Assembly (NCBI GenBank): GCA_937872515.1
Contig: CALMSX010000115.1
Coordinates: forward strand, 1 to 64,000
Reading direction: 5' to 3'
DNA length: 64,000 nt
Source of the DNA: an uncultured Bacteroidota bacterium
GTDB taxonomy: Bacteria > Bacteroidota > Bacteroidia > Chitinophagales > Saprospiraceae
A program made the position numbers and the translations under genes. The first letter of the stretch is position 1, and every line of letters begins with the position of its first letter. The notes under the pieces are model-generated. The model searched no databases, was not told the origin of the DNA, and was given only the letters and a program-made list of their open reading frames with translations. Positions 27,210 through 36,647 of this stretch are shown piece by piece.

Positions 27210-28124
27210 CTACCAATTTTTCTCTATCAACGCCTTGGTTTTTTTGATTCCGTCTATCTCGGAGTCTTTTTCACCTTCGTATTCAACGCCAATAAAGCCT
27301 GAATATCCTGACGCTTTGACCAAATCCAGCATCTTTTTATAATCAATTTTGGTGTCATTGCCTTCGGCGTCAAAATCGTACGACTTGGCACTTACACCTT
27401 TGGCAAAGGGGAGGATTTCTTCTATCCCTTTGTAACGGTCATACTCCTCTGTACATGGGGCACCCCACATTACACCACCTTCTCTTTTTAAACAAAAGTT
27501 GCCAAAATCAGGAAGGGTACCGCAGTTGGGGAGGTTTACCTTTTTCATTACATCAGCCAACCAGGCTCCATTGCTGGAGTATCCGCCATGATTTTCAACA
27601 ATTACATTGATGCCATGCTGGGCTGCAAATTGGCTCAATGCGGTAAGCCCTTTGACAACATTGGCAGATACTTCTTCAGCTGTACCTTCGCCATGGGCAT
27701 TGACCCGGATAGAATGACAGCCCAAATGTTTGGCTGCAGTAACCCACTTTTTATGAGCATTCACGGCTGAATCTCTTCTCACCGAATCAGCTTCTCCCAG
27801 ATATCCTTCTCCATCAATCATGATGAGTACCTGGGTAATTCCGGCGGCTTTGGCGGCAGCGTTGAGTGAGTCAAGGTAGGCTGTGTTCTCTGCCTTGTCT
27901 TTAAAAAACTGGTTCACATATTCTATTCCCGTAAAACCCAATTCTTTTGCTTTTGCGGCAAATTGCATATTGACCATCTTGCCGTCAAAAAGGGTTTTGT
28001 GAAGCGACCATTCAGCCAATGATAATTTCAACTCGGCTTTTGGTGCTTCTGTTTTTGCAGCATCATTTTTGCAGCCTGCCATTGCCATGGAAACCAGGCT
28101 TATGATAAAAATCCATTGTTTCAT
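27210..28124 (-). CDS. Sugar phosphate isomerase/epimerase-like TIM-barrel lipoprotein
   Basis: A 304-residue exported lipoprotein, lipobox MAGC at residues 15-18. The mature part is an AP-endonuclease-2/xylose isomerase-like TIM barrel (PF01261): FTGIEYVNQFF, VIVENHGG, PNCGTLPDFGNF and GFIGVEYEG give the metal-binding Glu/Asp/His residues. Such proteins act as isomerases, epimerases or 3-keto-sugar handling enzymes. The lipoprotein anchor puts it in the periplasm. Its neighbours are an oxidoreductase pair, pointing to sugar oxidation. Confidence 0.8.
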   Translation of the reverse strand: MKQWIFIISLVSMAMAGCKNDAAKTEAPKAELKLSLAEWSLHKTLFDGKMVNMQFAAKAKELGFTGIEYVNQFFKDKAENTAYLDSLNAAAKAAGITQVLIMIDGEGYLGEADSVRRDSAVNAHKKWVTAAKHLGCHSIRVNAHGEGTAEEVSANVVKGLTALSQFAAQHGINVIVENHGGYSSNGAWLADVMKKVNLPNCGTLPDFGNFCLKREGGVMWGAPCTEEYDRYKGIEEILPFAKGVSAKSYDFDAEGNDTKIDYKKMLDLVKASGYSGFIGVEYEGEKDSEIDGIKKTKALIEKNW

Positions 28125-28164
28125 CCTTACTCTTATTTAGGTTTTGTTCTTTTATTGATTAATG

Positions 28165-28752
28165 TTAAAATGCCCATACTCCGCCTACACTCGCACGGTC
28201 AATACATCCCTTATAGGGACCGGGAATGGGGTCATACTTCAGCAATTGCTTTGCACCGGCTTCACTGGTGCAATATCCCGTTACGGTAAGATCTCTGATC
28301 TCTTTAAATATATGGGGATCCTTTTCGTTCTTTTTCCATTCTTCAGCCAGTATTTTTAGAATGTCATCCTTGTTTTGATCACTGAGCTGGGCAAACGTCT
28401 TTTTGTACTTATCCGTGGCTAGCTTATCAAACCGGGCAAAGTTTTCCAGAAATTTTTTCTGATCTTCTGCCTTGTAAAATTTGTTGACCGCCAGGGCGAT
28501 GTATTGTTCAACGCCCGCATCTACCGCTCCCGGAGTATCTGTTTTGGGTATGATTCGATCTACAATGGCGGCCAGGGTCTTAATCTGATCATCGGATAAA
28601 ACAGAGACAGAGCCAGCCATGCCAGCGGCTGCCGGATCATTTTTGCAACCTGCTAAAAAAGCGGAGGCTGCTCCTGCCGTAATGGTATAGCCGGTTAAAA
28701 GAGTCAATGTTTTGAGCATTTCTCTTCGATCTATAGGATTGTTTTGCTTCAT
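28165..28752 (-). CDS. Gluconate 2-dehydrogenase subunit 3 family protein
   Basis: A 195-residue protein. It starts with an RR-type (Tat-like) motif, DRREMLKTLTLLTG, and then has a lipobox at FLAGC. The rest is the subunit-3 fold (PF13618), with ILPKTDTPG-like IIPKTDTPGAVDAG near the front and a C-terminal GPYKGCIDR. This subunit normally partners a GMC-family large subunit, whose gene lies 12 bases upstream. Together they form a membrane-bound sugar dehydrogenase feeding electrons to the respiratory chain. Confidence 0.85.
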   Translation of the reverse strand: MKQNNPIDRREMLKTLTLLTGYTITAGAASAFLAGCKNDPAAAGMAGSVSVLSDDQIKTLAAIVDRIIPKTDTPGAVDAGVEQYIALAVNKFYKAEDQKKFLENFARFDKLATDKYKKTFAQLSDQNKDDILKILAEEWKKNEKDPHIFKEIRDLTVTGYCTSEAGAKQLLKYDPIPGPYKGCIDRASVGGVWAF

Positions 28753-28764
28753 TTCTACTTGGTT

Positions 28765-30462
28765 TTATAGGTTTCCTTTTTTAATTTCCTCAACTGCAAA
28801 ATTGGCAGCCCTCGCTGTAAATGCCATGTAAGTCAGGGATGGATTGACACATGCACCCGATGTCATAAATGAACCATCGGTAGCAAATACATTTTTAACG
28901 CTGTGCACCTGATTAAATCCATTCAACATACTGGTTTTTGGATCTCTTCCCATTCGTGCAGTACCCATTTCGTGGATTCCCAAACCAGGATTACAACCGG
29001 CATCATAGGTTTTTACATCTTTGAATCCGGCTGCATTGAGCATCTCTTCTGCGGAAGCCATCATGTCTTTTCGCATTTCTTTTTCGTTTTCCTTCCATTC
29101 TGCATCCATTATCAGGGTGGGAAGTCCGTATTTATCCAATTTTTCTCTGTTGAGACTAATTTTGTTTTCGTGATACGGCAAACACTCGCCAAATCCCATC
29201 AATCCTACACTCCACCTGCCGGGTTGAGCCATAGCCGCCTTAAAAGCGGTGCCAAAATCTGCTTCTTTGATCATACGGGCCCAGTTTTCAACAGAACCTC
29301 CTCCTTGATAACCAAAGCCCCTGAGGTAGCTACGCTTGCTTCCTTTGTCCAGGTTTTGAAATCTGGGTACGTAAATGCCATTGGGCCTCCTGCCTTTGTA
29401 ATATTTATCAGAAAATTCGTCATCAAAGCCATTGGCCCCTAATCTGAAGTGGTGGTCCATCACATTGTGACCCAATTCACCGCTGTCATTGCCCAAGCCG
29501 TTGGGAAATCGGTCGGAGGTTGACTGCATCAGGATCTGGGCTGTTCCAAAAGCACTGGCACAAAGGAAAATCACTTTGGCAAAATATTCATGGCTCTCAC
29601 CTGTCTCGGCGTCCTTGATCCGAACACTTTTTGCCTTTTGTGTTTCTTTGTCGTAAACGATTTCGGTCACTATCGAAAATGGCCTTATTGTAAGGTTTCC
29701 GCTGGCCTCAGCTGCAGGTAGGGTAGAGGAGAGGGAAGAGAAATAGGCACCATAAGGACACCCCCTCATACATCTGTTTCTAGACTGGCAGGTGCCTCTG
29801 GTTCCAATTGGGGTGGTTAGGTGGGCTGTCCTTCCTATGGTCATGGCCCTGTTGAACTTTTTTTTCATACTCGCCTTGAGTTTTTCTTCCACACAGTTGA
29901 GTTCCATGGGAGGTAAAAACTGACCATCGGGCAATTGCGACAAACCTTCTTTTTGTCCACTTACACCAATAAAACGCTCTACATAGTCGTACCAGGGGGC
30001 AATGTCTTTGTATCTCACGGGCCAGTCAACGGCAATACCCTCTTTGGCATTAGCTTCAAAATCCAGGTCGCTGAGGCGGTAGGACTGTCGGCCCCATAAA
30101 ATGGATCGACCCCCAACGTGATAGGACCTGATCCAGTCAAAAGGTTTGGTTTCTGTATAGGGATTTTCTGAATCTTTTGGCCACCAATGGGCATGCGCCG
30201 GAGTCATTGTATATCCGGTTCTTCTTTGTATTTCATAGTCTTTCCACTCCTCTTCTGTCAACCGGTTTCTGTTGGGCAATTCCCAGTCGTCCAGGTTGGC
30301 AGTAGGGTAGTCTCCATGTTTAACCATCCTGCCCCTCTCTAAAACCAGGGTTTTTAACCCTTTTTCTGATAGCTCTTTGGCAGCCCAACCTCCGCTGATC
30401 CCAGATCCAACCACAATGGCATCATAGGTCACTTCTTTGCCCCCGTTGTTATTAAAATACAT
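28765..30462 (-). CDS. GMC family oxidoreductase (large subunit)
   Basis: A 565-residue flavoprotein. The FAD-binding N-terminus is AIVVGSGISGGWAAKELSEKG, followed by VGGRSILWGRQ. A Cys-rich segment CQSRNRCMRGCPYGAYF is typical of the gluconate-dehydrogenase-like branch. The C-terminus has the catalytic His in GIHEMGTARMG and NPSLTYMAFTARAA. No classical signal peptide is seen, so export would depend on the Tat signal of its subunit-3 partner. It is the likely catalytic part of a sugar or 3-keto-glycoside-forming dehydrogenase. Confidence 0.9.
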   Translation of the reverse strand: MYFNNNGGKEVTYDAIVVGSGISGGWAAKELSEKGLKTLVLERGRMVKHGDYPTANLDDWELPNRNRLTEEEWKDYEIQRRTGYTMTPAHAHWWPKDSENPYTETKPFDWIRSYHVGGRSILWGRQSYRLSDLDFEANAKEGIAVDWPVRYKDIAPWYDYVERFIGVSGQKEGLSQLPDGQFLPPMELNCVEEKLKASMKKKFNRAMTIGRTAHLTTPIGTRGTCQSRNRCMRGCPYGAYFSSLSSTLPAAEASGNLTIRPFSIVTEIVYDKETQKAKSVRIKDAETGESHEYFAKVIFLCASAFGTAQILMQSTSDRFPNGLGNDSGELGHNVMDHHFRLGANGFDDEFSDKYYKGRRPNGIYVPRFQNLDKGSKRSYLRGFGYQGGGSVENWARMIKEADFGTAFKAAMAQPGRWSVGLMGFGECLPYHENKISLNREKLDKYGLPTLIMDAEWKENEKEMRKDMMASAEEMLNAAGFKDVKTYDAGCNPGLGIHEMGTARMGRDPKTSMLNGFNQVHSVKNVFATDGSFMTSGACVNPSLTYMAFTARAANFAVEEIKKGNL

Positions 30463-30493
30463 AGTTTTTTGTTTGTTAGTTATCTTGAATTGG

Positions 30494-30523
30494 TAAATGT
30501 ATAAAAAGCTAATTAATTGTCAA
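30494..30523 (-). promoter_or_regulatory. Promoter of the GMC oxidoreductase operon
   Basis: On the minus strand TTGACA, with TTG at 30523-30521, a 19-base spacer and TACATTTA at 30501-30494. The last base of the consensus is off by one. It lies about 31 bases before the ATG at 30462. Confidence 0.5.
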
Positions 30524-30651
30524 TGCCAAATATTATTTGGTTTAATTTTAATTTATCTAGCTTATTCGAAATCAAATACTTTTGAAAAGGCTATGCCCTT
30601 GGTAAAAATCCTGACTCCCTTATTTAGGGTGGCTATCCATTTCTAATGCGT

Positions 30652-31521
30652 TTAAACATCACAGATGTTGATGCCTTCTCTCAGGGATTCCAAGGCATTT
30701 TTACGGGTAGGAATAAACTCCTGGGCTACAAAACCGGTATAGCCAGAAGCCACAATTGCCTGCATAATGGCCTTGTAATTCAGTTCCTGACTTTCGTTGA
30801 TTTCATTTCTGCCGGGCACACCCCCCGTATGAAAGTGTGAAATGTATTTTGAATATTTTCTGATGGTGGCAATCACATCTCCCTCCATGATTTGCATGTG
30901 ATAAATGTCGTACAGCAATTTAAAATGCTCGCTGCCTATTTTATCCACCAGGGCTGCACCCCATTTGGTGTTGTCACACATATAGTCTTTATGGTCTACC
31001 TTGCTGTTGAGCAATTCCATAACCAGGGTTACTTTGTTTTGTGCTGCCAGCTTGACCAGCTTATCCAGGCCTTTGGCACAATGTTCGAGGCCGGCTTTAT
31101 CAGTGATGGTGCCTCTGTTGCCTGAAAAACAGATGATTTGTTTGATGCCCGTGTCCGCAGCCATGGGAATCAGCTTTTCAAAATCTGCATACAATTGATC
31201 ATGATACTGCACGTCATTAAAACCTTTGGTGATACCCAGCTTACTTCCGTTGGAAATGGCACATTTCAGGCCCCTTTTGATGACTGTATCCCACTCAGAG
31301 ACATCAAGCAGCTCTATGGAACTTAGTCCCATATCCTTTGCTTTGTCTGCCAGCTCTCCCAGTGGAATGTCACGGTAGCACCACCTGCATGCACTATGCT
31401 TTATTTTGCCTTTCAACCCCTTTCCCATTTCCAGGCTTTGTTGTTGGATGTAATTGCTGCCCGAAAGCACACTGGCAGCTGTGGCAACCAGTGAAGTTTT
31501 GATCACTTCTCTTCTCTTCAA
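30652..31521 (-). CDS. Exported TIM-barrel isomerase-like protein (hydroxypyruvate isomerase family)
   Basis: A 289-residue protein. The start is a TTG at 31521, giving a Tat-like signal (KRREVIKTSLVATAASVLSG). The mature part is a PF01261 barrel: SIELLDVSEW, QIICFSGNRG, TLVMELLNSKVDH, LLYDIYHMQIMEGD, ISHFHTGGVPGRNE and GFVAQEFIP are the metal-site strands of hydroxypyruvate isomerase. It is distinct from the TIM-barrel lipoprotein at 27210 but probably acts in the same sugar pathway. It is 189 bases from the GMC gene, so it may be a separate unit. Confidence 0.75.
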   Translation of the reverse strand: MKRREVIKTSLVATAASVLSGSNYIQQQSLEMGKGLKGKIKHSACRWCYRDIPLGELADKAKDMGLSSIELLDVSEWDTVIKRGLKCAISNGSKLGITKGFNDVQYHDQLYADFEKLIPMAADTGIKQIICFSGNRGTITDKAGLEHCAKGLDKLVKLAAQNKVTLVMELLNSKVDHKDYMCDNTKWGAALVDKIGSEHFKLLYDIYHMQIMEGDVIATIRKYSKYISHFHTGGVPGRNEINESQELNYKAIMQAIVASGYTGFVAQEFIPTRKNALESLREGINICDV

Positions 31522-31954
31522 CCTCTTTGAATTTGTTTCAAAAGTAATGAGTTGAAGGGAAAGATAAAAATTTTTATGTTGACAATATTATCTTTGTTTT
31601 TGGCACAGATTATTCTAAAAATTTAGTTTAAAAACAATATTTATGTCGCAATGTCAAAATATTATTTGGGTAAATCAGAAAAGCAATTCTTTAGTGGAAT
31701 AGAATTTTTAAGCAGGATTCAAAAAGGCAGCATTTTTAGAGTCATCTGCCTTCCTTTTCTTAAAAAGAAGAAAAATGAGCTCTTTGAAAAAAAGGTATAT
31801 TTTTTTCACAAGTCTGGTTAATTGCCACTTTTAAATCAGTTTACAAGTATCGTAAACAGGGTATGGACCTAATTAGGATCAGTAGCCGATTTAGCCATCC
31901 CTAAGGTTCTTAATTGTATATTTGTATCCATAGGTAAAACACTAATTTAGTACA
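31522..31954. other. AT-rich divergent intergenic region
   Basis: 433 bases without a gene between the isomerase-like gene (minus) and the TonB receptor (plus). I see a TTG-N16-TATCTTTC candidate promoter for the minus gene (31585-31559, weak) and a good -7 element for the receptor. The rest is AT-rich with no ORF or stable hairpin that I can support. Confidence 0.5.
31917..31924 (+). promoter_or_regulatory. -7 element TATATTTG for the TonB receptor gene
   Basis: TATATTTG lies 30 bases before the ATG at 31955. A -33 TTG is not clear. Confidence 0.5.
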
Positions 31955-34177
31955 ATGTTAAGTAGATTGGTTGCCCTGCTTTTTTCTTTTTTAATTTTGA
32001 TCAATATCGATGCTCAGGTTATCACCGGCAAGGTTACAGATATCACCGGCAAACCTCTCTCGGGAGCCAACATAATCTGGCAAAATACCAACATAGGAAC
32101 CTCCACCAATGAAGCAGGTGAGTTTTCAATTAGTGATTTGTCCGAAGGCGAAAGAACCTTATTGATCTCTTTTGTTGGCTTTTCTCCTGAAAAAATCAAG
32201 GTGGGAAAGTTAAAACATTGGACCATCCAACTGATTGAAGATGCTACCCTCGCTGAGGTTAATATCATTGCCAAAGGTCAGGCTAGCCGCTTTGCCAATG
32301 AACCGGCAAAAGTGGAAGTACTGGGGGTTCGCGAAATACAAAGAGCTGCGTGTTGCAGTCTGGCAGGCTGTTTTTCTACCAACTCCAACGTGGATGCCAA
32401 TGTTACCAATGTTGTCACAGATGCCAAAGAACTGCGCATCCTCGGTCTATCCGGGGTTTACAATCAGGTTTTGGTAGATGGCCTACCCCTCATCCAGGGA
32501 CTTGCTTATCCCTATGGCCCAGGCAGTTATCCGGGTACCATGATTGAGAAGATTTTTGTGACCAAAGGTGCCAACTCCGTCCTCCAGGGCTTTGAAAGCA
32601 TCAGTGGTCAAATCAATATTGAATTCCACCGCCCCGAAAATGCCCCACAACTTTTTCTCAATGCCTTTGCCAATTCGTTTGGAGAAAGTCAGTACAATGT
32701 CAATTACATGGTCAAAAAAGCAGCCTGGAGCAATCTTTCGGTCGGACACCTGACCCTGCCTGCTGCCAGTATCGATAGGGATGGCGATGGATTTAGAGAC
32801 ATTGTAAAAACCAATAGAGTTTCATTTTACAACCGATGGTCGTATGACAATCCGGAAAAACCTAAATGGAGAACCACCATAGGACTCAGATACCTCAATG
32901 AACAAAGGGAAGGGGGATCTACCCGCTTTGATCGCGACCAGCATCTTGGTACCTCCCTGGTCTATGGTCAGCATGTCGATATTCAACATGGAGAGGCCTA
33001 CACCAAGACCAATTTTATCATAGGTCAAAGTTCTTCGCTTATTTTGCTGAACAGTGCATTTGCACAAAAACAGGAATCCTATTTTGGTGTCAAAAAATAC
33101 CTTGGAAAACAATTCAATTTTACATCTGCTTTGTACCTCGATCATTATTACGGTACAGCCAACCACAATTTAAAAGTGGGACTAAGCCATAGGCACAACA
33201 AACTGAGAGAAGATATTACCTTTCTGGAAGACATCTCCTTTCTCAATTATCAGGGAACCTATTTCACCAATTATGACATCCCCGGCCTCTTTGCAGAAAA
33301 TAAGTTGACCTTTTCTAAGTTTACCGTTCTTACAGGCATGCGGGCAGACCACTTTGCCGGTTTTGGATGGAAGGCGACACCCAGGATCCTCGTAAGGGCC
33401 AATCTTTCACCAGACACAGATATTCGTTTCAATGTGGGTAAAGGATATCGTTGGGCCCATATCTTTTCTGAAAACGCCAACCTATTGGCAGGCAACAGAA
33501 GTTTGGTCATAGCCAATAATCTGACTCCGGAAGAGGCTATCAATCTTGGACTCAATTTTGTGCAAACATTGCATTGGAATGAAATCAACATCACTCTTTC
33601 GGGCGATGCCTACCTGACCTATTTTCAAAACCAGATATTTCCGGATTATGATACAGAAGTCAATACTGCCATCGTGCAAAACTTTTTTGGAAAAAGCGTT
33701 TCCAAGAGCTATCAGCTGGAAAATAAGTGGATTTTTACCCAGCAGTTTGATGTCAAACTAGCTTACAACTTTCTGGAAGTCTATCGTGAGTTGGAAGGGG
33801 TTCAGCAAGACCTTCCCTTCATTCCCAGGCATAAGTGGACCGCCAATACATCCTACAGCACACCCAATGATCACTGGCAAATCGACCTTACCTGGCGCAG
33901 GATTGGCAGCAAACGACTGCCATCTACGGTCAATTACCCTGATCCTTACAAGCAGCCGTCATCTTCCGACCCTTACCAGCAGTGGGATCTGCAACTCACC
34001 CACCGATGGACCAACGTCCAGCTTTATGGAGGCATAGAAAACATCTTCGACTTCCGCCAAAAATTCCCCATCCTGGGCTACGACCAACCCTTTGGCAACT
34101 TCTTTGACCCGGCATTCAACTGGGGCCCTACCAAGGGAAGAGAGTTTTATCTGGGAGTGAGGTATTCGGTGCAGTAA
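31955..34177 (+). CDS. TonB-dependent outer-membrane receptor
   Basis: A 740-residue receptor. The signal peptide ends near INIDA. Residues about 22-95 are a carboxypeptidase-regulatory-like domain (ITGKVTDITGKPLSGANI). The plug follows, with IRxLGLSGVYNQVLVDGLP and VTKGANSVLQGFESISGQINIE. The rest is the 22-strand barrel, ending with an aromatic C-terminus (FYLGVRYSVQ). The plug carries an unusual Cys-rich segment, AACCSLAGCFSTN, with Cys133, Cys134 and Cys139. It probably imports a metal complex or a small organic ligand; no SusD partner is next to it, so a glycan role is less likely. Confidence 0.88.
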   Translation: MLSRLVALLFSFLILINIDAQVITGKVTDITGKPLSGANIIWQNTNIGTSTNEAGEFSISDLSEGERTLLISFVGFSPEKIKVGKLKHWTIQLIEDATLAEVNIIAKGQASRFANEPAKVEVLGVREIQRAACCSLAGCFSTNSNVDANVTNVVTDAKELRILGLSGVYNQVLVDGLPLIQGLAYPYGPGSYPGTMIEKIFVTKGANSVLQGFESISGQINIEFHRPENAPQLFLNAFANSFGESQYNVNYMVKKAAWSNLSVGHLTLPAASIDRDGDGFRDIVKTNRVSFYNRWSYDNPEKPKWRTTIGLRYLNEQREGGSTRFDRDQHLGTSLVYGQHVDIQHGEAYTKTNFIIGQSSSLILLNSAFAQKQESYFGVKKYLGKQFNFTSALYLDHYYGTANHNLKVGLSHRHNKLREDITFLEDISFLNYQGTYFTNYDIPGLFAENKLTFSKFTVLTGMRADHFAGFGWKATPRILVRANLSPDTDIRFNVGKGYRWAHIFSENANLLAGNRSLVIANNLTPEEAINLGLNFVQTLHWNEINITLSGDAYLTYFQNQIFPDYDTEVNTAIVQNFFGKSVSKSYQLENKWIFTQQFDVKLAYNFLEVYRELEGVQQDLPFIPRHKWTANTSYSTPNDHWQIDLTWRRIGSKRLPSTVNYPDPYKQPSSSDPYQQWDLQLTHRWTNVQLYGGIENIFDFRQKFPILGYDQPFGNFFDPAFNWGPTKGREFYLGVRYSVQ

Positions 34178-34304
34178 AAAATCAACATATTGCAGCGTAT
34201 TCGTTCAACCTAAAGGGTGAATCCTAGTGTTTTTGCTTTTGAATTAAGAATGCAATTCTTTCCCAAAAGTTGCGTTTTTCTGTTGAACTTGGTTAATCAT
34301 TAAT

Positions 34305-35867
34305 ATGTGCATTTCACTCTCTATAAATAAGAGATACTTTTTAATACTATTTGCTCTTTATTTCTCTTCTGTTTGCCTTGCTCAAAAGGAAGACTATAAT
34401 TGGCTAGGAGGTTATAATTATGATAATCTTCCTCCAGATACACTGATAATTGAAGGCTACAGAATTGATTTTAATAATAAGCCATTTAGGATTGATAATA
34501 ATGTTGATGTAAAATATGGTATAGAGGGCAATAATGCATCTATAAGCGATAAAAATGGAAACTTGCTATTTTATACTAATGGCTGTGCTGTTATGGATAG
34601 AAATTTTAATATCATGCCTAATGGGGATAGCATAAATGCAGGTAAATGGTTTGACTTATTCAGATTGCATTGTTCATTAGGGTATCCAGGATTTCAGGAT
34701 GTTTTGATACTAAACGACCCGGCTTTTGAATATGGATACTATATTTTTCATAAACCCAATATTTATTATCCTCAAATTGATGATTCATTGCAACTACATT
34801 ATTCTTATGTTGACATGAAATTAAACAATGGCTTAGGTGATGTAACAGTAAAAAATAAAAGATACGTGCAAAACCAAAATTTATTATCATCTTATTTCAC
34901 AGCTATAAAACATCAAAATAAAAAAAGTTGGTGGATAATACAACCTCTTGAGGAAGACTCTTTGTTTTTAACTTTTTTACTGGATGAATCCGGTATTAAA
35001 AGGCGGGCTAATCAAAATACACATCAATTTTTTGATAGATGGAGGTCAAGTGCTTCGGGAACCGCTAAATTTAGTCCGGATGGCACCAAATATGCCATCT
35101 ACAATTATTTTGATCAACTCCATGTTTATGATTTTGATCGGGAAACAGGTTTTTTATCCAATCATCAAAAAATCGAAATTTACCCACCAGAGGAAATTGA
35201 TCGTAATCTATATAACTTCGGAAGTGTAGAGTGGTCACCCAACAGTCGATTCTTATACTGTGCTTCTCAAGAAAAGTTACACCAAGTTGATACATGGGCA
35301 AACAACTTGCAAGATGGTGTTATTCTAATAGATATTCTTGATGGCACAATGGATCCTTTTAGAACTATAATTTTCCTTATGGCGCAAGGACCTGATTGCA
35401 GAATCTACATTACTCCAAAATGTGGCTGCTATTCTATTCATGTCATCAATAAACCAGATGAAAAGGGTGCAGCATGTGACTTTGTGCAGAACGGTATTAG
35501 GTTTTTATACCCCAATGGAGGTACTCTACCTAACTTTCCTCGTTTTAGGGTAGATGAAGAAGAAAAATGCGACCCAACCATTACTTCCATTTTTGGTGAT
35601 GCTGTTTATTATAGGAGAAAGTTAGACGTTTATCCCAATCCATCTTATGGAATATATCAATTAAAAATTCCCACTGAATTTCAAACTGGCAATCTGGTAG
35701 TCTCTGATGTTTTTGGAAAAATTGTTTACAATGAGCAGATTGAATTTAATCCAGTAACCATGGAATTGGATCTTACACATCTCCCTGCAGCTAATTATAA
35801 CATTGACGTATATCCTGAAAACAATAATGATAGGATATTTTATGGTGTTCAGGTTATTAAAATCTAG
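34305..35867 (+). CDS. T9SS-targeted protein with beta-propeller-like region and type A sorting domain
   Basis: A 520-residue secreted protein. The signal peptide ends near VCLAQ. Residues about 100-420 contain WD40-like PD40 elements such as GTAKFSPDGTKYAIYN and SVEWSPNSRFLYCAS. The C-terminal 75 residues (VYPNPSYGIYQLKI to GVQVIKI) are a T9SS type A sorting domain, so the protein should be exported through the outer membrane by T9SS and anchored or released. The gene is clearly more AT-rich than the receptor before it and the metalloprotease after it, which suggests recent gain. The function beyond secretion is unknown. Confidence 0.75.
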   Translation: MCISLSINKRYFLILFALYFSSVCLAQKEDYNWLGGYNYDNLPPDTLIIEGYRIDFNNKPFRIDNNVDVKYGIEGNNASISDKNGNLLFYTNGCAVMDRNFNIMPNGDSINAGKWFDLFRLHCSLGYPGFQDVLILNDPAFEYGYYIFHKPNIYYPQIDDSLQLHYSYVDMKLNNGLGDVTVKNKRYVQNQNLLSSYFTAIKHQNKKSWWIIQPLEEDSLFLTFLLDESGIKRRANQNTHQFFDRWRSSASGTAKFSPDGTKYAIYNYFDQLHVYDFDRETGFLSNHQKIEIYPPEEIDRNLYNFGSVEWSPNSRFLYCASQEKLHQVDTWANNLQDGVILIDILDGTMDPFRTIIFLMAQGPDCRIYITPKCGCYSIHVINKPDEKGAACDFVQNGIRFLYPNGGTLPNFPRFRVDEEEKCDPTITSIFGDAVYYRRKLDVYPNPSYGIYQLKIPTEFQTGNLVVSDVFGKIVYNEQIEFNPVTMELDLTHLPAANYNIDVYPENNNDRIFYGVQVIKI

Positions 35868-36338
35868 AAATTTTTGCATTGTGGATTTAGCAGTATAATC
35901 CTTAAAAAATAGACCCCAAAAACCAGCAATTGTTGCCCAACTATTGAGGTCTAATAAATGCAATTAAAAGACCAACAACAAAGCCTTTTTTATTGTAAAT
36001 AATAATTTTGTGTGATCGGAATCCGGTTTTTATAATATATATCTTTAAACCCAATATTGCGTATTAAACTTGATTTATAGTTACGAATATACAGGCTATC
36101 AAAACTGATTTTTATATTTGCTTTCGACACAAAAAGCAATACTTAAGAACTTAGTTGACACAACAATTCTGTGCAATACCTGTGCGTAAATAAAAAAACC
36201 TTGCCTATAGATTCTCACCAGACCAATTATTAAAAACAGATATTTCCAGATGCTGATGGGATGGCCAATACCGCCATCGTTCAAAACTATTATAGTTTCA
36301 GTCTACCAAAAGTTATCAATCTTGACACAAATGGATAT
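35868..36338. other. AT-rich intergenic region with a gene remnant
   Basis: About 470 bases with no intact gene between the T9SS protein and the GIY-YIG gene. It is strongly AT-rich. The right part holds a TonB-receptor remnant listed separately; I see nothing else that I can support. Confidence 0.5.
36234..36330 (+). pseudogene. Remnant of a TonB-dependent receptor gene
   Basis: One reading frame gives KQIFPDADGMANTAIVQNYY, closely matching QNQIFPDYDTEVNTAIVQNFF in the receptor at 31955-34177. At DNA level 20 of 22 bases agree over CAATACCGCCATCGTTCAAA and its flanks. An in-frame TAA lies just upstream and the match decays after about 30 codons. This is a fragment of a receptor gene, not a functional gene. 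Confidence 0.6.
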
Positions 36339-36593
36339 TCACTCCAATGTATTCTTCTTAAAATAATCTCGAATAAATCGTTTACCCGAAGCATTTTTGA
36401 GAAACTTTTCTCTATTTCTGGCTTCTATGGAAGTACTATACAACTCTGTAAATATTAGAATAAAGGGGGCCTTGGCTTTGGTACTTAAATTGTAACCCCG
36501 GTTGTGATCAGCTAATCTTCTTTCAAAATCTGTGGTCATGCCAATATAAAACCAATCAGCATTTTTGCTTTTCAAAACATAGACAGTATACAT
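36339..36593 (-). CDS. Stand-alone GIY-YIG nuclease domain protein
   Basis: An 84-residue protein consisting of one GIY-YIG domain, UPF0213/YhbQ-like. The motif appears as YTVYVLKS and WFYIGMTTDFERRLADHN, with the catalytic Arg in RRL and the later Glu in SIEARNREKFLK. Such small proteins are DNA-binding or nicking enzymes whose role is uncertain. They are often found on mobile or variable loci. It lies just after the tRNA-Arg terminator on the same strand. Confidence 0.85.
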   Translation of the reverse strand: MYTVYVLKSKNADWFYIGMTTDFERRLADHNRGYNLSTKAKAPFILIFTELYSTSIEARNREKFLKNASGKRFIRDYFKKNTLE

Positions 36594-36611
36594 AGCTTGG
36601 GTTTGTAAAAT

Positions 36612-36639
36612 AAAAAAGGGGAGAAGTAAACTTCCCCCC
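36612..36639 (-). terminator. Intrinsic terminator of the tRNA-Arg unit
   Basis: On the minus strand a 9 bp stem with one G-T wobble (GGGGGGAAG, loop TTTA, CTTCTCCCC) is followed by six T. It ends transcription 9 bases after the tRNA. Confidence 0.8.
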
Positions 36640-36647
36640 GAATCTTG

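Noticed and set aside
31600..31617. A TTGGCACAGATTATTC stretch resembling a sigma-54 promoter
   Set aside because: The -24 part TGGCAC is present, but the TTGC of the -12 box is missing and no activator or enhancer-like site is visible.
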